Both the position numbers and the translations under genes were made by a program. This document shows positions 8,020-16,491 of a stretch of 64,000 bases of DNA, piece by piece; position 1 is the first letter of the stretch, and every line of letters starts with the position of its first letter. The notes under the pieces were generated by a model. That model searched no databases. It was not told the origin of the DNA and saw only the letters and a list, made by a program, of their open reading frames with translations. Origin of the DNA: Mesorhizobium sp. 65-26 (GTDB lineage Bacteria > Pseudomonadota > Alphaproteobacteria > Rhizobiales > Rhizobiaceae); the NCBI GenBank assembly GCA_001899205.1, contig MKVL01000015.1, positions 152,300 to 216,299 of the forward strand. Reading direction: 5' to 3'.

Positions 8020-9948
8020 CTACAGGCTGAGGCGCGCGATCGTTTCCGTGGCGGTGGAGTGCAGGGTGAAGGCGCCGCCGAGGGCGTTGGCGCGGGCCTT
8101 GATGTTGGCAAGTCCGCGTCCGCCGCCCCTGGTGACCGCGTTGGCGTTGTTGATGCCGACGCCATTGTCGATGACCAGTACCTCGAAGGACGGCGTGGTC
8201 GAACCCGGCGCTGGCGGTTGCGGACTGGCCGTCGACCGCTCGATCTTGAGGGTCACCAGCCCGGCCTGGCCATGCCGAACCGAATTCGTGATGCACTCCT
8301 GGATGATGCGCAGCACATGCAGCGTTGCCTCCGCCGACAGGACGAGGGTTTCGGCGCCGGCGCCGACTTCCCAGCGCGTTTCGACGCCGGCCGCGGCCAG
8401 ACGCGGTCCCAGCCGGTAACGGAGGTTTGCCAGGGCATCGATCAGCGTCGTCGTGCTGGGGCCTCGCGCGTCGAGCAGCAGATGCAGTTCCTCCAGCGAG
8501 TCCCGCACCGCGTCCTCGACCTCGCCGCTCGATATCTCGCCCCGGGTAAGGCCGCTCAGCAACAGCGACAGCCGCGTTCCGACGCCGTCATGCATGTCGC
8601 GCATCAGCCGGAGCCGCTCCTCGGTGCCGATCGCCTCACGCTCGGTCGCGCGCTTGCTCTCATAAAGCTCTTCGAGGTCCTGTCGCGCGGCGGTGACACG
8701 CGACTCGAGAACCTTGTTGACGTTGCCGAGCGCGGCCCTGGTTCGTGCCATGTCGTCGGCGAGCAGCACGCTGGTCAGGATGAGGACCACCGGGAAACTC
8801 AGCGCCATCCACAGGATGCTCGAGAAGGATCCCGCGCCCTCTATCCACAGTACGTCGTGAACGGCGGGGCCCATCTGGCCCAATATGCCGACCAGAAGAA
8901 TGGCGCGATGAAGCGTTGGCTTCGAAATCGTGCGGTAGGTGAATGCGCCGACGCAGAATATGCCGATGAGAAACTGGGGGACGTACCAGAGCCAGGGCGA
9001 GAGTGCCATGAAGCGGTCCGTCGGCACCATGAACAGCGCCGCCGATCCGGCGACCGTGAACGCCGCGAGCGCTAGCTCGAATCCGCGCCAGCGATAGTCG
9101 GAAAAGCGCAGCAGGAAGATCCAGATCAGACCGAGGGACCAGCCGAGACTCGCGCTGACCAGCGGCCACCAATATTCGACCGGCATGGGCAGGAAGTCGA
9201 AGAAGCCGTGAAAATTGCGCACCCCGAACAGGATCGACCCGGCGCTGAACAAGCCGTAGTTGACCGAGCCGAGGGGATCGCGGAGCCAGCTGAACAGAAG
9301 CGGGATGGCGAGAACGATGACGGTGAGGTTGGCGATCCACAACAGGTCGACCTGGAAGAACCGGCGCAGGCGATAGGCGGCGCGAAGCCTGTCGCGCGGG
9401 CCGAAGAAACCCTCCGACAGTCCGGCCCTGCTGTTGGCAACGCCGGAGACCGATATGGCGAGCGTGTTGTCGCCGGGACGAAGCTTGTCGGGAGGAATAG
9501 TGAGGTAGAGCGGACGGTTCCAGCGCCAAGAAGTGCTGTCGGCACGCGCGGACTCGGCAAGCGGCGCGCCGTTGATCTCGACAACGCCACTGTTGCTCAG
9601 GCGTGGAATGTAGAGGGCGCGATCGGCCAGCGCGTCGGGCTCCACATGGACCGTGATGCTGTAGCGGCCGACACCGCCGAATCCGGGATGCGTCTTGTTC
9701 CAGGGGTCCGGCAACGCGACCGGCGCTGCCTGCGGCGCGTCGTTGGAAGCGGAGCCGTGGCTTACGGTGCCGTCATTGGGAACCAGTTCGAGCGTCGCGT
9801 GGTCCAGCCGCCATTGAAGCAGAGCCGCTGACGGCGTCACCAGCCCGATCGCCAGCGGAGCGATCGTCACGGCAAGGATGATGCCGACCACCAGGGCGAC
9901 GTGCCGGCTGATGGAATACCGGGCGTTTGAACGCGTGGCGAGTTCCAT
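8020..9948 (-). CDS. Sensor histidine kinase, NarL/DegS type with 7TM-like input
   Basis: Membrane sensor kinase of 642 aa. In order: an N-terminal helix (about 18-40), a periplasmic beta-rich domain (about 45-210, YSITVHVEP... jelly-roll-like, as in 7TMR-DISM sensors), about seven membrane helices (215-400), a coiled linker, a HisKA_3 dimerisation helix with the phosphorylatable His in RDMHDGVG (about 452), and a HATPase domain (ECITNSVRHG, VIDNGVGI, GGRGLANIKARA). It is transcribed after the response regulator with an 11-bp gap and forms its kinase partner. The ligand is unknown. Confidence 0.9.
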   Translation of the reverse strand: MELATRSNARYSISRHVALVVGIILAVTIAPLAIGLVTPSAALLQWRLDHATLELVPNDGTVSHGSASNDAPQAAPVALPDPWNKTHPGFGGVGRYSITVHVEPDALADRALYIPRLSNSGVVEINGAPLAESARADSTSWRWNRPLYLTIPPDKLRPGDNTLAISVSGVANSRAGLSEGFFGPRDRLRAAYRLRRFFQVDLLWIANLTVIVLAIPLLFSWLRDPLGSVNYGLFSAGSILFGVRNFHGFFDFLPMPVEYWWPLVSASLGWSLGLIWIFLLRFSDYRWRGFELALAAFTVAGSAALFMVPTDRFMALSPWLWYVPQFLIGIFCVGAFTYRTISKPTLHRAILLVGILGQMGPAVHDVLWIEGAGSFSSILWMALSFPVVLILTSVLLADDMARTRAALGNVNKVLESRVTAARQDLEELYESKRATEREAIGTEERLRLMRDMHDGVGTRLSLLLSGLTRGEISSGEVEDAVRDSLEELHLLLDARGPSTTTLIDALANLRYRLGPRLAAAGVETRWEVGAGAETLVLSAEATLHVLRIIQECITNSVRHGQAGLVTLKIERSTASPQPPAPGSTTPSFEVLVIDNGVGINNANAVTRGGGRGLANIKARANALGGAFTLHSTATETIARLSL

Positions 9949-9959
9949 GGCGGGTCGGT

Positions 9960-10646
9960 TCAGATAAGCCCAAGGACGGAAGCCTCGAAGACAGCTTCGC
10001 CGCGCGTGCTGACTTCGAGCTTTCGATAGATGGCCTTTGCGTGGGCGCGCGTCGTGTTCGGCGAGAGCTTGAGAAACCGGGCGGCTTCAACGAGCGTGAA
10101 CCCCTTGGCCACCAACTGGAGCACTTCCAATTCGCGCGGCGACAGTTTTGGATCGACGGGGCTTTCGGCGCCCGCCCGTGTTGGCGAAGGCTGGGTACGT
10201 CCGATCAACGCGGGCTGGACCATGCGGCCACGCTGCTGCACGGCGCCGAGGATGTGGCGGGCGATCTTCGGGTCGATCGGAGAATGCCCGGCCCGCAGAT
10301 CGTCGATCGCGGCGCTCCATTGCATCGGTGTGCTCTCCTTCAGCAGGTATCCCGTGGCGCCTGCGTAGATCGCCGCGACCACATTGCCCTCGTCGGCGAA
10401 CACCGTGGCGACCAGAATATCGGCGTCGGGTTGATAGCGTCTCGCCGCGCGAATGACGTCGATGCCGGACCCGTCCGGCAGGCCGAGATCGACGATCATC
10501 AGATCGAAGGCCTCCGTCTGTACGCTGCGGAGCGCCTGACCGAGATTACCGCAGAGCGCGACAATCTGGTATTCAGGTCGATGCTTGACGATTGCCTGAA
10601 TTGCCTGCTGCCAATAGGGATCGTCTTCAACGACGAAAAGCCGCAT
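9960..10646 (-). CDS. NarL/FixJ-family response regulator
   Basis: DNA-binding response regulator of 228 aa: a receiver domain with acidic pocket EDD (residues 7-9), phospho-acceptor Asp53 (MIVDLGLPDG) and the conserved Lys in LLKES, then a LuxR-type helix-turn-helix (LSPRELEVLQLVAKG...LSPNTTRAHAKAIYRKL). The ATG at 10646 has an ideal GGAGGG site four bases upstream; the longer GTG frame would translate that site. It is the first gene of the two-component operon and is divergent from the FkbM gene, whose promoter it could control. Confidence 0.92.
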   Translation of the reverse strand: MRLFVVEDDPYWQQAIQAIVKHRPEYQIVALCGNLGQALRSVQTEAFDLMIVDLGLPDGSGIDVIRAARRYQPDADILVATVFADEGNVVAAIYAGATGYLLKESTPMQWSAAIDDLRAGHSPIDPKIARHILGAVQQRGRMVQPALIGRTQPSPTRAGAESPVDPKLSPRELEVLQLVAKGFTLVEAARFLKLSPNTTRAHAKAIYRKLEVSTRGEAVFEASVLGLI

Positions 10647-10803
10647 CGTGCCCTCCACGAGGTCCGCTCAATCTAGCGGGATCGAGAATTTCACACCAGC
10701 GCGGAGCATTGGAACACAATCCGGTGATGCCGCATTCTGCTCGCCGACGAGAACCTGGACAGGGTAAGCGGCCAAACTTGTACGAGAACATCCTAGAGCG
10801 CTC

Positions 10804-11691
10804 ATGAAGAAGGCGTCATTGGTGAACCTCCTGAACTGGACAAGGTTTGGCTTTCGCCGAGCCGGGCGAAAGACCCGGCGCCTCGTCACGCTCGACGGCC
10901 TGCCGCCCTTCCTGTTCGAGACCCACGGTCACAGTGATATCTACATCTCCTATTCGATCATCAGCGGTGGGGTATGGGAGCAGACGACGACCCGCCTGCT
11001 GCTCGAACTGCTCGGCAACGACGCCGACCTGGTCGATGTCGGCGCCAATATCGGCTGGCACAGCGTCGTCGCCGGCCATCGCCTGGGCGATCGGGGTCGG
11101 GTCCACAGCTTCGAGCCCGAGCCGCGCAACCTTGCGAAATTGCGCACGAACGTCGCGCTGAGCAGCCTCGGGAATGTCGTCGTCAACGGATGGGCGCTTT
11201 CGGATGGCAGTCGCGCCGACATGCTGAGCCTGAGTCAGGACAATCTGGGCGACCACCGGCTGGGAGCGCGGCGCGCCGGGCGCGACGCCGTGAGCGTCGC
11301 GGTCCGCCGCCTCGACGACTATGCCGGCATCCGGTCCCGCCCGCTCGTCGTCAAGCTCGACGTGCAGGGCAGCGAATGGCATGTGCTTCGTGGCGCGCGA
11401 AAGTTGCTCGCCAGCCATCCGCACGAGATCGTCCTGCTCTGCGAGATATCGCCGATGATGTTGAGGGAATGCGGAGCGAGCGTCGACGGCCTCTGCGGAT
11501 TGCTCGTCGAGGGCGGCTTTCTCGCGGCTGTCATCGACCAGCGGACCGGTTCGATCGAGCCGGTGGAATGGGTGCGCCTGAGAGAGCGCCTCGCCGCGAG
11601 GGAACGGGACGAGCCGGACTGCTCCGAGGATATCGTCGCCTTCCGGCGGCGCGACGGCCTGATGGGTTCGCTGCTCACGCGGGCGCCTTGA
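10804..11691 (+). CDS. FkbM-family SAM-dependent methyltransferase
   Basis: O-methyltransferase-like protein of 295 aa with the class I SAM-binding motif (DLVDVGANIGWHS near residue 76), the acidic post-beta2 FEPEPRN, the family's KLDVQGSEWHVLRGA and a C-terminal FkbM core. Such enzymes usually methylate sugars or polyketide moieties, so a cell-surface glycan is a plausible substrate. It is divergent from the two-component operon across 157 bp. Its stop codon TGA uses the first base of the right-hand 43-bp repeat, so the gene ends exactly at the repeat boundary. Confidence 0.87.
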   Translation: MKKASLVNLLNWTRFGFRRAGRKTRRLVTLDGLPPFLFETHGHSDIYISYSIISGGVWEQTTTRLLLELLGNDADLVDVGANIGWHSVVAGHRLGDRGRVHSFEPEPRNLAKLRTNVALSSLGNVVVNGWALSDGSRADMLSLSQDNLGDHRLGARRAGRDAVSVAVRRLDDYAGIRSRPLVVKLDVQGSEWHVLRGARKLLASHPHEIVLLCEISPMMLRECGASVDGLCGLLVEGGFLAAVIDQRTGSIEPVEWVRLRERLAARERDEPDCSEDIVAFRRRDGLMGSLLTRAP

Positions 11692-11733
11692 TCACAAGTC
11701 GTTGATCAAAGCGGAAACATTAACGGAACCTGC
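11691..11733. repeat. Right copy of 43-bp direct repeat, downstream of gshB
   Basis: It has the same orientation as 5232-5274. It includes a LexA-like box with one mismatch (GTTC-N7-GTTT on the minus strand). No gene starts immediately downstream of it on the minus strand, so it looks like an orphaned comM promoter copy. It lies about 70 bp past the end of gshB. Confidence 0.75.
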
Positions 11734-11803
11734 AATCGCGCAAGTTGCAGCCGGGTTGTGCCGGGTAGCAAAAGCGGAACATGGTTAGCCAGGGGTTAAC
11801 GGA

Positions 11804-12745
11804 CTACCCGCGCTTGCCCTCGACGCAGTCCCAGAACAGCGCCGCGATATCGGCGCCGCCGAAGCGCTTGACCTCGCGTATGCCGGTCGGCGAGGTCACG
11901 TTGATCTCGGTCATGTAGTCGCCGATCACGTCGATGCCGACCAGGATGAAGCCGCGCTCCCGCAGCGCCGGGCCGATGCGGGCGCAGATCTCGCGCTCGC
12001 GCTCCGTCAACTCGGTCTTTTCGGCGCGGCCGCCGACATGCATGTTGGAGCGTGAATCGTGTTCGGCCGGCACGCGGTTGACGGCACCCACCGGCTCGCC
12101 ATCGATCAGGATGATGCGCTTGTCGCCCTTGCGCACGTCCTTCAGGTAGCGCTGCACGATGTAGGCCTCGCGGAACAGCTGGCCGAACATTTCGAGCAGC
12201 GAGGCGAGGTTGCGGTCGGCTTCCTGCATGTGGAAGATGCCGGCGCCGCCATTGCCGTAGAGCGGCTTGACGATGATGTCGCCGAATTCCCTGCGGAAGG
12301 CGGCGACTTCCCGCGGGTCCTTGGTGATCAGCGTCTCCGGCATCAGGTCCGGAAATTCTGTGACGAAGATTTTCTCGGGGCTGTTGCGCACCCAGGCCGG
12401 GTCGTTGACCACCAGCGTCTTTGGATGGATGCGCTCCAGTATGTGCGTGGTGGTGATGTAGTTCATGTCGAAGGGCGGATCCTGCCGCAGCAGCACCACG
12501 TCCATGCCGGAGAGATCGGTGCGTACCTTCTCGCCGAGCGTGTAGTGATTGCCCTTCTCGTCGCGGACCTGCATCTCCTCGACGGCGGCGAAAACCTTGC
12601 CGTCGCGCAGCGAAAGCCGGTCCGGCGTATAGTGGAAGAGCTGGTGGCCGCGCCGCTGCGCCTCCAGCGACAGCGCGAAGCTCGTGTCGCCGGCGATGGA
12701 CACTGTTGAGATATGGTCCATCTGGACGGCGACTTTCAGCGACAT
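11804..12745 (-). CDS. gshB: Glutathione synthetase
   Basis: Joins gamma-glutamylcysteine and glycine with ATP in the cytosol. 313 aa, the normal length. It opens with [13 protein letters not shown] as in proteobacterial GshB; the ATG at 12745 is chosen over a non-homologous extension. The ATP-grasp core is intact: [19 protein letters not shown], the glycine-rich loop [26 protein letters not shown], and the metal-binding C-terminus [13 protein letters not shown]. It lies 113 bp downstream of the gtrA gene on the same strand. Confidence 0.96.
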   Translation of the reverse strand: MSLKVAVQMDHISTVSIAGDTSFALSLEAQRRGHQLFHYTPDRLSLRDGKVFAAVEEMQVRDEKGNHYTLGEKVRTDLSGMDVVLLRQDPPFDMNYITTTHILERIHPKTLVVNDPAWVRNSPEKIFVTEFPDLMPETLITKDPREVAAFRREFGDIIVKPLYGNGGAGIFHMQEADRNLASLLEMFGQLFREAYIVQRYLKDVRKGDKRIILIDGEPVGAVNRVPAEHDSRSNMHVGGRAEKTELTEREREICARIGPALRERGFILVGIDVIGDYMTEINVTSPTGIREVKRFGGADIAALFWDCVEGKRG

Positions 12746-12858
12746 GGAGGCTCTCCGACGATTGCGCTCAGGCATATAAGGAACTCGACGCCTCCTGCCA
12801 ATCGGCCAGGCTCAAATGCGTTTCGCCCAGTGCCGAATCGGGGACGATGCGCGGAGCT

Positions 12859-13233
12859 TCAGCGGTCGAAGACCAGCCTGGAATAGCCGAGGAAGGAAAA
12901 CGTCATCGCCACCAGCGAGGCGACGACAAGCGCGGCGAGTGGCGGGGTCGCCGGCCAGGCGAGCAGGACCGTCGAATAGACCGCGTAGTTCACGACGGCG
13001 GTGGCGATGCCGACCCCGCCATAGCGCACGCCTTCGGCCGCGATGCCGCGGCTGGACGGCGAGAATGTCAGGCGCCGGTTGATTTGCCAGGTGACGGTGA
13101 GCGCGAAGCCTATCGACAGCACGCGCGCGACGAAAGGTCCGAGTGGCGTAACCGACAGGAGAAGCCAAAGCGCCGCCGCGTCGGCGAGAAAGCCGATGCC
13201 GCCGGCGAAGACGAAGCGCGCGACGCGTTTCAT
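12859..13233 (-). CDS. gtrA: GtrA-family small membrane protein
   Basis: Four-helix membrane protein of 124 aa with typical GtrA features (FVFAGGIGFLADAAALWLLL, TWQINRRLTFS, SLVAMTFSFLGYSRLVF). GtrA proteins are thought to flip polyprenyl-phosphate-linked sugars across the inner membrane. It lies 55 bp downstream of a GT2 transferase whose product it would flip, and near a GT-C transferase that would use the flipped sugar. Confidence 0.85.
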   Translation of the reverse strand: MKRVARFVFAGGIGFLADAAALWLLLSVTPLGPFVARVLSIGFALTVTWQINRRLTFSPSSRGIAAEGVRYGGVGIATAVVNYAVYSTVLLAWPATPPLAALVVASLVAMTFSFLGYSRLVFDR

Positions 13234-13288
13234 GCCGCCAGACAGGGCAGATGGAATGGAGCGGGTGGTCTCATTTCGGCCATCCCGA

Positions 13289-14296
13289 TCAGGCTGCCCG
13301 GGGCGCCTTGCCGGATTCGGGTTTCACGACCGCCGCCTCGGCCGGCTGACGCCGCTCGATCCGGGTCGCGGGGATCGACAGATAGGAGATGCGCTTCTGC
13401 TCGGCGCGGCCGCGCGACACCGAGTCCAGGATCAGCCCGGTCACCGCCGCCAGCATCGACAGGAGCAGCAGCGCGACCGACAGAACCCAGGTCGGCATGC
13501 GGGGCACCAGGCCGGTCTCCAGGAATTCGATCACGACCGGCGCCATCAGGAACAGGCTCGAGCCGAGGAAGAACACCGAAAACGCCCCGAAGAAACGCAG
13601 CGGCTGCGTTTCCTTCATCAGCATGGCGAACATCCAGAGAATCCTGGCGCCGTCGCGATAGGTCGACAGCTTCGAGGACGACCCCTTGGGCCGCCGGCCG
13701 TAGTCGAGCGCGATCTCGCACACCGGCAGCTTGAGCTGCGAGGCATGCACCGACATTTCGGTCTCGATCTCGAAGCCGCCCGAAACGGCGGGGAAGCTCT
13801 TTACGAAGCGACGCGTGAAGGCGCGGTAACCGGAGAAGATGTCGGTGAAGTCGCTGCCGAACATGCGCTTGTAGAGCGTGTTGAAGATGCGGTTGCCGAA
13901 GGCGTGGCCGGCGCGGCCGGCGTCGTCGGTGACGCCGCGCCGGGTGCCCACCGCCATGTCGCAGCGTTCGGTGAGCAGCGTGTTAATCAGTTGCGGCGCG
14001 TCTTCCGGCGCGTAGGTGCCGTCGCCGTCGGCCATCAGGTAGATGTCGGCGTCGATGTCGGCGAACATGCGGCGCACCACATTGCCCTTGCCCTGGCGCG
14101 GCTCGCGGATGACGATGGCGCCGGCGGCGCGGGCACGCAGCGCGGTAAGGTCCTTGGAATTGTTGTCGAAGACGTAGATCGCGGCCGACGGCAGCGTCTC
14201 GCGGAAACGCCGCACCACGTCGGCGATCGTCAGCTCCTCGTTGTAGCAGGGAAGGAGCACGGCGATGGTAGGTTCAAAGCGGACTTCGTAGGGCAT
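13289..14296 (-). CDS. GT2 polyprenyl-phosphate sugar transferase (GtrB/DPM1-like)
   Basis: Cytoplasm-facing transferase of 335 aa. The GT-A domain (IAVLLPCYNEELTIADVV at the N-terminus, metal-binding DGDGTYAPED near residue 90, FTDIFSGYRAFTRRF) is followed by two C-terminal membrane helices (about 245-310), as in bactoprenol-phosphate glucosyltransferases. It would attach a sugar from a nucleotide donor to undecaprenyl phosphate. A GGGAGG site precedes the ATG. It forms a probable operon with gtrA and is divergent from the GT-C gene across 131 bp. Confidence 0.88.
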   Translation of the reverse strand: MPYEVRFEPTIAVLLPCYNEELTIADVVRRFRETLPSAAIYVFDNNSKDLTALRARAAGAIVIREPRQGKGNVVRRMFADIDADIYLMADGDGTYAPEDAPQLINTLLTERCDMAVGTRRGVTDDAGRAGHAFGNRIFNTLYKRMFGSDFTDIFSGYRAFTRRFVKSFPAVSGGFEIETEMSVHASQLKLPVCEIALDYGRRPKGSSSKLSTYRDGARILWMFAMLMKETQPLRFFGAFSVFFLGSSLFLMAPVVIEFLETGLVPRMPTWVLSVALLLLSMLAAVTGLILDSVSRGRAEQKRISYLSIPATRIERRQPAEAAVVKPESGKAPRAA

Positions 14297-14427
14297 TCCT
14301 GGCCTCCCGCTGCCTTTTCGGCTTGGCGACCACCCGGCCGCGCCGCCCCCGTTCGAGCGGCTTTACTATTTATTGAAGCCGTTAAGGCTAGGTTTAAGCC
14401 GTTCAGTTTCCCTTCAGAGGTCCTGAA

Positions 14428-16257
14428 ATGAGCACGGCCAAGGACAGCGGCGCCGCGAGCTGGCGGTTCGACCTGATGCTGGTGTTGGCCGCCACGCTGG
14501 TGGCGTTCCTTGTCAACGCGATGTCGGGCTTTCCCGAGCTCGCCAATGCCCGGGGCGACAATGACAGCCTGCTGCAGCTGGTGCAGGTCCGCGACCTGCT
14601 GGGCGGCCAGGGCTGGTTCGACATGCATCAGTACAGGATGGGCCTGGAAGGCGGCTTCGTCATGCACTGGTCGCGTCTGCTCGACGCGCCGCTGGCGCTC
14701 GGCATGCTTGCCGCCTCCGCCGTGACCGGAAACATGCCGCTGGCCGAGCAGGTGGTCCAGGTCCTGTGGCCGGCCCTGCTGTTCATGCTGACGCTGTTCT
14801 TCACAGTGCGCGCCGCGCGCCGCTTCGGCGGTGCTCCCGCGGTCCTGCCCGCCGTCGTGATCGGCGCAGCCGCCTATCATTTCGTCGGCATCTACTCGCC
14901 CGGTTCGCTCGACCATCACAACGTCCAGCTGATGCTGATCATGGCAAGCCTCAGCCTGCTGCTCGGCACGCCCGTGCGCGGGCCGGCGGCCTTCGCGGCG
15001 GGCGTGTGCGCCGCGCTGTCCATGGCCATCGGTATGGAAAGCCTGCCTTCAGCCGGCTCGATCGGCGCCGTCGTGGCGCTGCTGTTCCTCTTCGATGGCG
15101 CCCAGGAACGGCTCGTCGCCAGGTATTTCGGCCTCGGCGTCGCCGCGCTCGCCGCCTTCGCCTTCGTCACCACCGTGCCGATGTCCGCCTGGGGTCAGGC
15201 CCAGTGCGATGCGTATTCGGTCGTGCAGTTCGTCGTCGCCGCGCTGGCCGGCGCGGGCCTGGCCGCGTTGGCCACCCTCGACGCGGCCGCCCGCGACCGC
15301 CAGCGCCGGCTCGTCTCGCTCGGCCTGCTGGCCGTCGCCATCGGCGCCGTCGTGGTCCTGTTCTTCCCGCAATGCCTGGCCGCGCCCTACGCCACGCTCG
15401 ACCCGCGCCTCAAGGAGATGTGGCTCGATCATATCGACGAGGCCCAGTCGCTGCGCCAGCTCGTGTTCGAAAGCCCGGCTTCGGTGATGGCGCGCTATGC
15501 GACGCCGGCGGTGGCGCTGGTGCTGATGGCGCTGCGCCTGCGCCGTGGCCCGTGGCGGCGCCAGGAAAGCCTGGTCGGCGCGCTGCTGCTGGTGGCGTTC
15601 CTGGTCAGCGTCTGGCAGGTGCGCGGCTCGACCTTCTCGATAGCCTTCGCCGTCATTCCGCTATCGGCGTGGATCGCGCAGTGGCGCGAACGGGCAAGGA
15701 CCAACCCGTCGCGCGGCGTCGCCCTGCGCATGGCCGCGGTCTGGCTGGTTTCCGTCAACGCGGTCTGGACCGGCGCCGCCGCCGCGGCGTCGATCGCGCT
15801 GGAGGGCAAGAAGACGCCGGCCACGACCGAGGGAGGCGTCAAGGTCGACATCGCCTGCGAGGCCAAGGCCACCTACGCGACGCTTGCCCGGCAGCCAAAT
15901 ACGGTGGTGCTGGCGGTCTCCAATCTCGGATCGCCGATCCTCGCCTATTCCGGGCATCGCGTCTTCGCCGGTCCCTATCACCGCAACATCGCCGGCGACC
16001 TCGCGGCCCTCGATGCCTTCATGGGGTCGGCCGACGGTGCCAGGGCGATCGTCGAGGCGCACCATGTCGGCCTCGTCGCGGTCTGCCCGACCAATGGCGA
16101 GACCAAGCTCCTGACCGGAAAGGCACCGGCTGGCTTCATGGCCGAGCTTGTGCGCGGCGTGGTGCCTGCCTGGCTGGAGTCTGTCCCGGGCACGCTTGCC
16201 GGCCCTCTGCAGCTCTACCGTGTCAAGGCCGTTGGCGCCGAGGGTGGTGCCACCTGA
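14428..16257 (+). CDS. GT-C fold membrane glycosyltransferase-like protein
   Basis: Polytopic membrane protein of 609 aa with about eleven hydrophobic segments, then a soluble C-terminal region (about 480-609). Near the N-terminus it has an acidic loop motif (NARGDNDSLLQLVQVRDLL) in the position where GT-C/STT3-like enzymes hold their catalytic acid, and later SPGSLDHHNVQL, reminiscent of the second acidic motif of oligosaccharyltransferase relatives. With the divergent GT2 and GtrA genes it completes a GtrABC-like set, being the likely periplasmic step that moves the sugar from lipid carrier to a glycan or protein. The exact acceptor is unknown. Confidence 0.7.
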   Translation: MSTAKDSGAASWRFDLMLVLAATLVAFLVNAMSGFPELANARGDNDSLLQLVQVRDLLGGQGWFDMHQYRMGLEGGFVMHWSRLLDAPLALGMLAASAVTGNMPLAEQVVQVLWPALLFMLTLFFTVRAARRFGGAPAVLPAVVIGAAAYHFVGIYSPGSLDHHNVQLMLIMASLSLLLGTPVRGPAAFAAGVCAALSMAIGMESLPSAGSIGAVVALLFLFDGAQERLVARYFGLGVAALAAFAFVTTVPMSAWGQAQCDAYSVVQFVVAALAGAGLAALATLDAAARDRQRRLVSLGLLAVAIGAVVVLFFPQCLAAPYATLDPRLKEMWLDHIDEAQSLRQLVFESPASVMARYATPAVALVLMALRLRRGPWRRQESLVGALLLVAFLVSVWQVRGSTFSIAFAVIPLSAWIAQWRERARTNPSRGVALRMAAVWLVSVNAVWTGAAAAASIALEGKKTPATTEGGVKVDIACEAKATYATLARQPNTVVLAVSNLGSPILAYSGHRVFAGPYHRNIAGDLAALDAFMGSADGARAIVEAHHVGLVAVCPTNGETKLLTGKAPAGFMAELVRGVVPAWLESVPGTLAGPLQLYRVKAVGAEGGAT

Positions 16258-16357
16258 CAGCGCTCGGCCGGCACGGCGGTCACCTGGCCGCCGATCCGGA
16301 AAATAATTCCATGATACGTTTCCTAAAGGGTTTGCTGCCAGTCTCGGGGAAAATACC

Positions 16358-16470
16358 GGAGCCGGATGATCTCAGATCGCATCGACCTGAGATCTGAATC
16401 CGGCTCCAGATCAAAAGATAGAGCATGATGTCGTCCGAAAACCGCTTCGCACTTTTCGGCGTCATGCTCT
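16358..16470. repeat. RIME-like two-palindrome element, copy 1
   Basis: Palindrome one (16358-16407) has arms GGAGCCGGAT/ATCCGGCTCC and GATCTCAG/CTGAGATC. Palindrome two (16420-16470) has arms AGAGCATGA/TCATGCTCT with internal CCGAAAA/TTTTCGG. The same two-palindrome composite occurs in reverse order at 47301-47415. It ends about 20 bp before the GGDEF-EAL start. Confidence 0.75.
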
Positions 16471-16491
16471 AGGGGGCGGGACTAGGCACCG

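Noticed and set aside
16311-16397. 28-codon frame before the repeat element (begins MIRFLKGLLPV)
   Set aside because: Its second half is the palindrome itself and the ribosome site is poor; likely chance.
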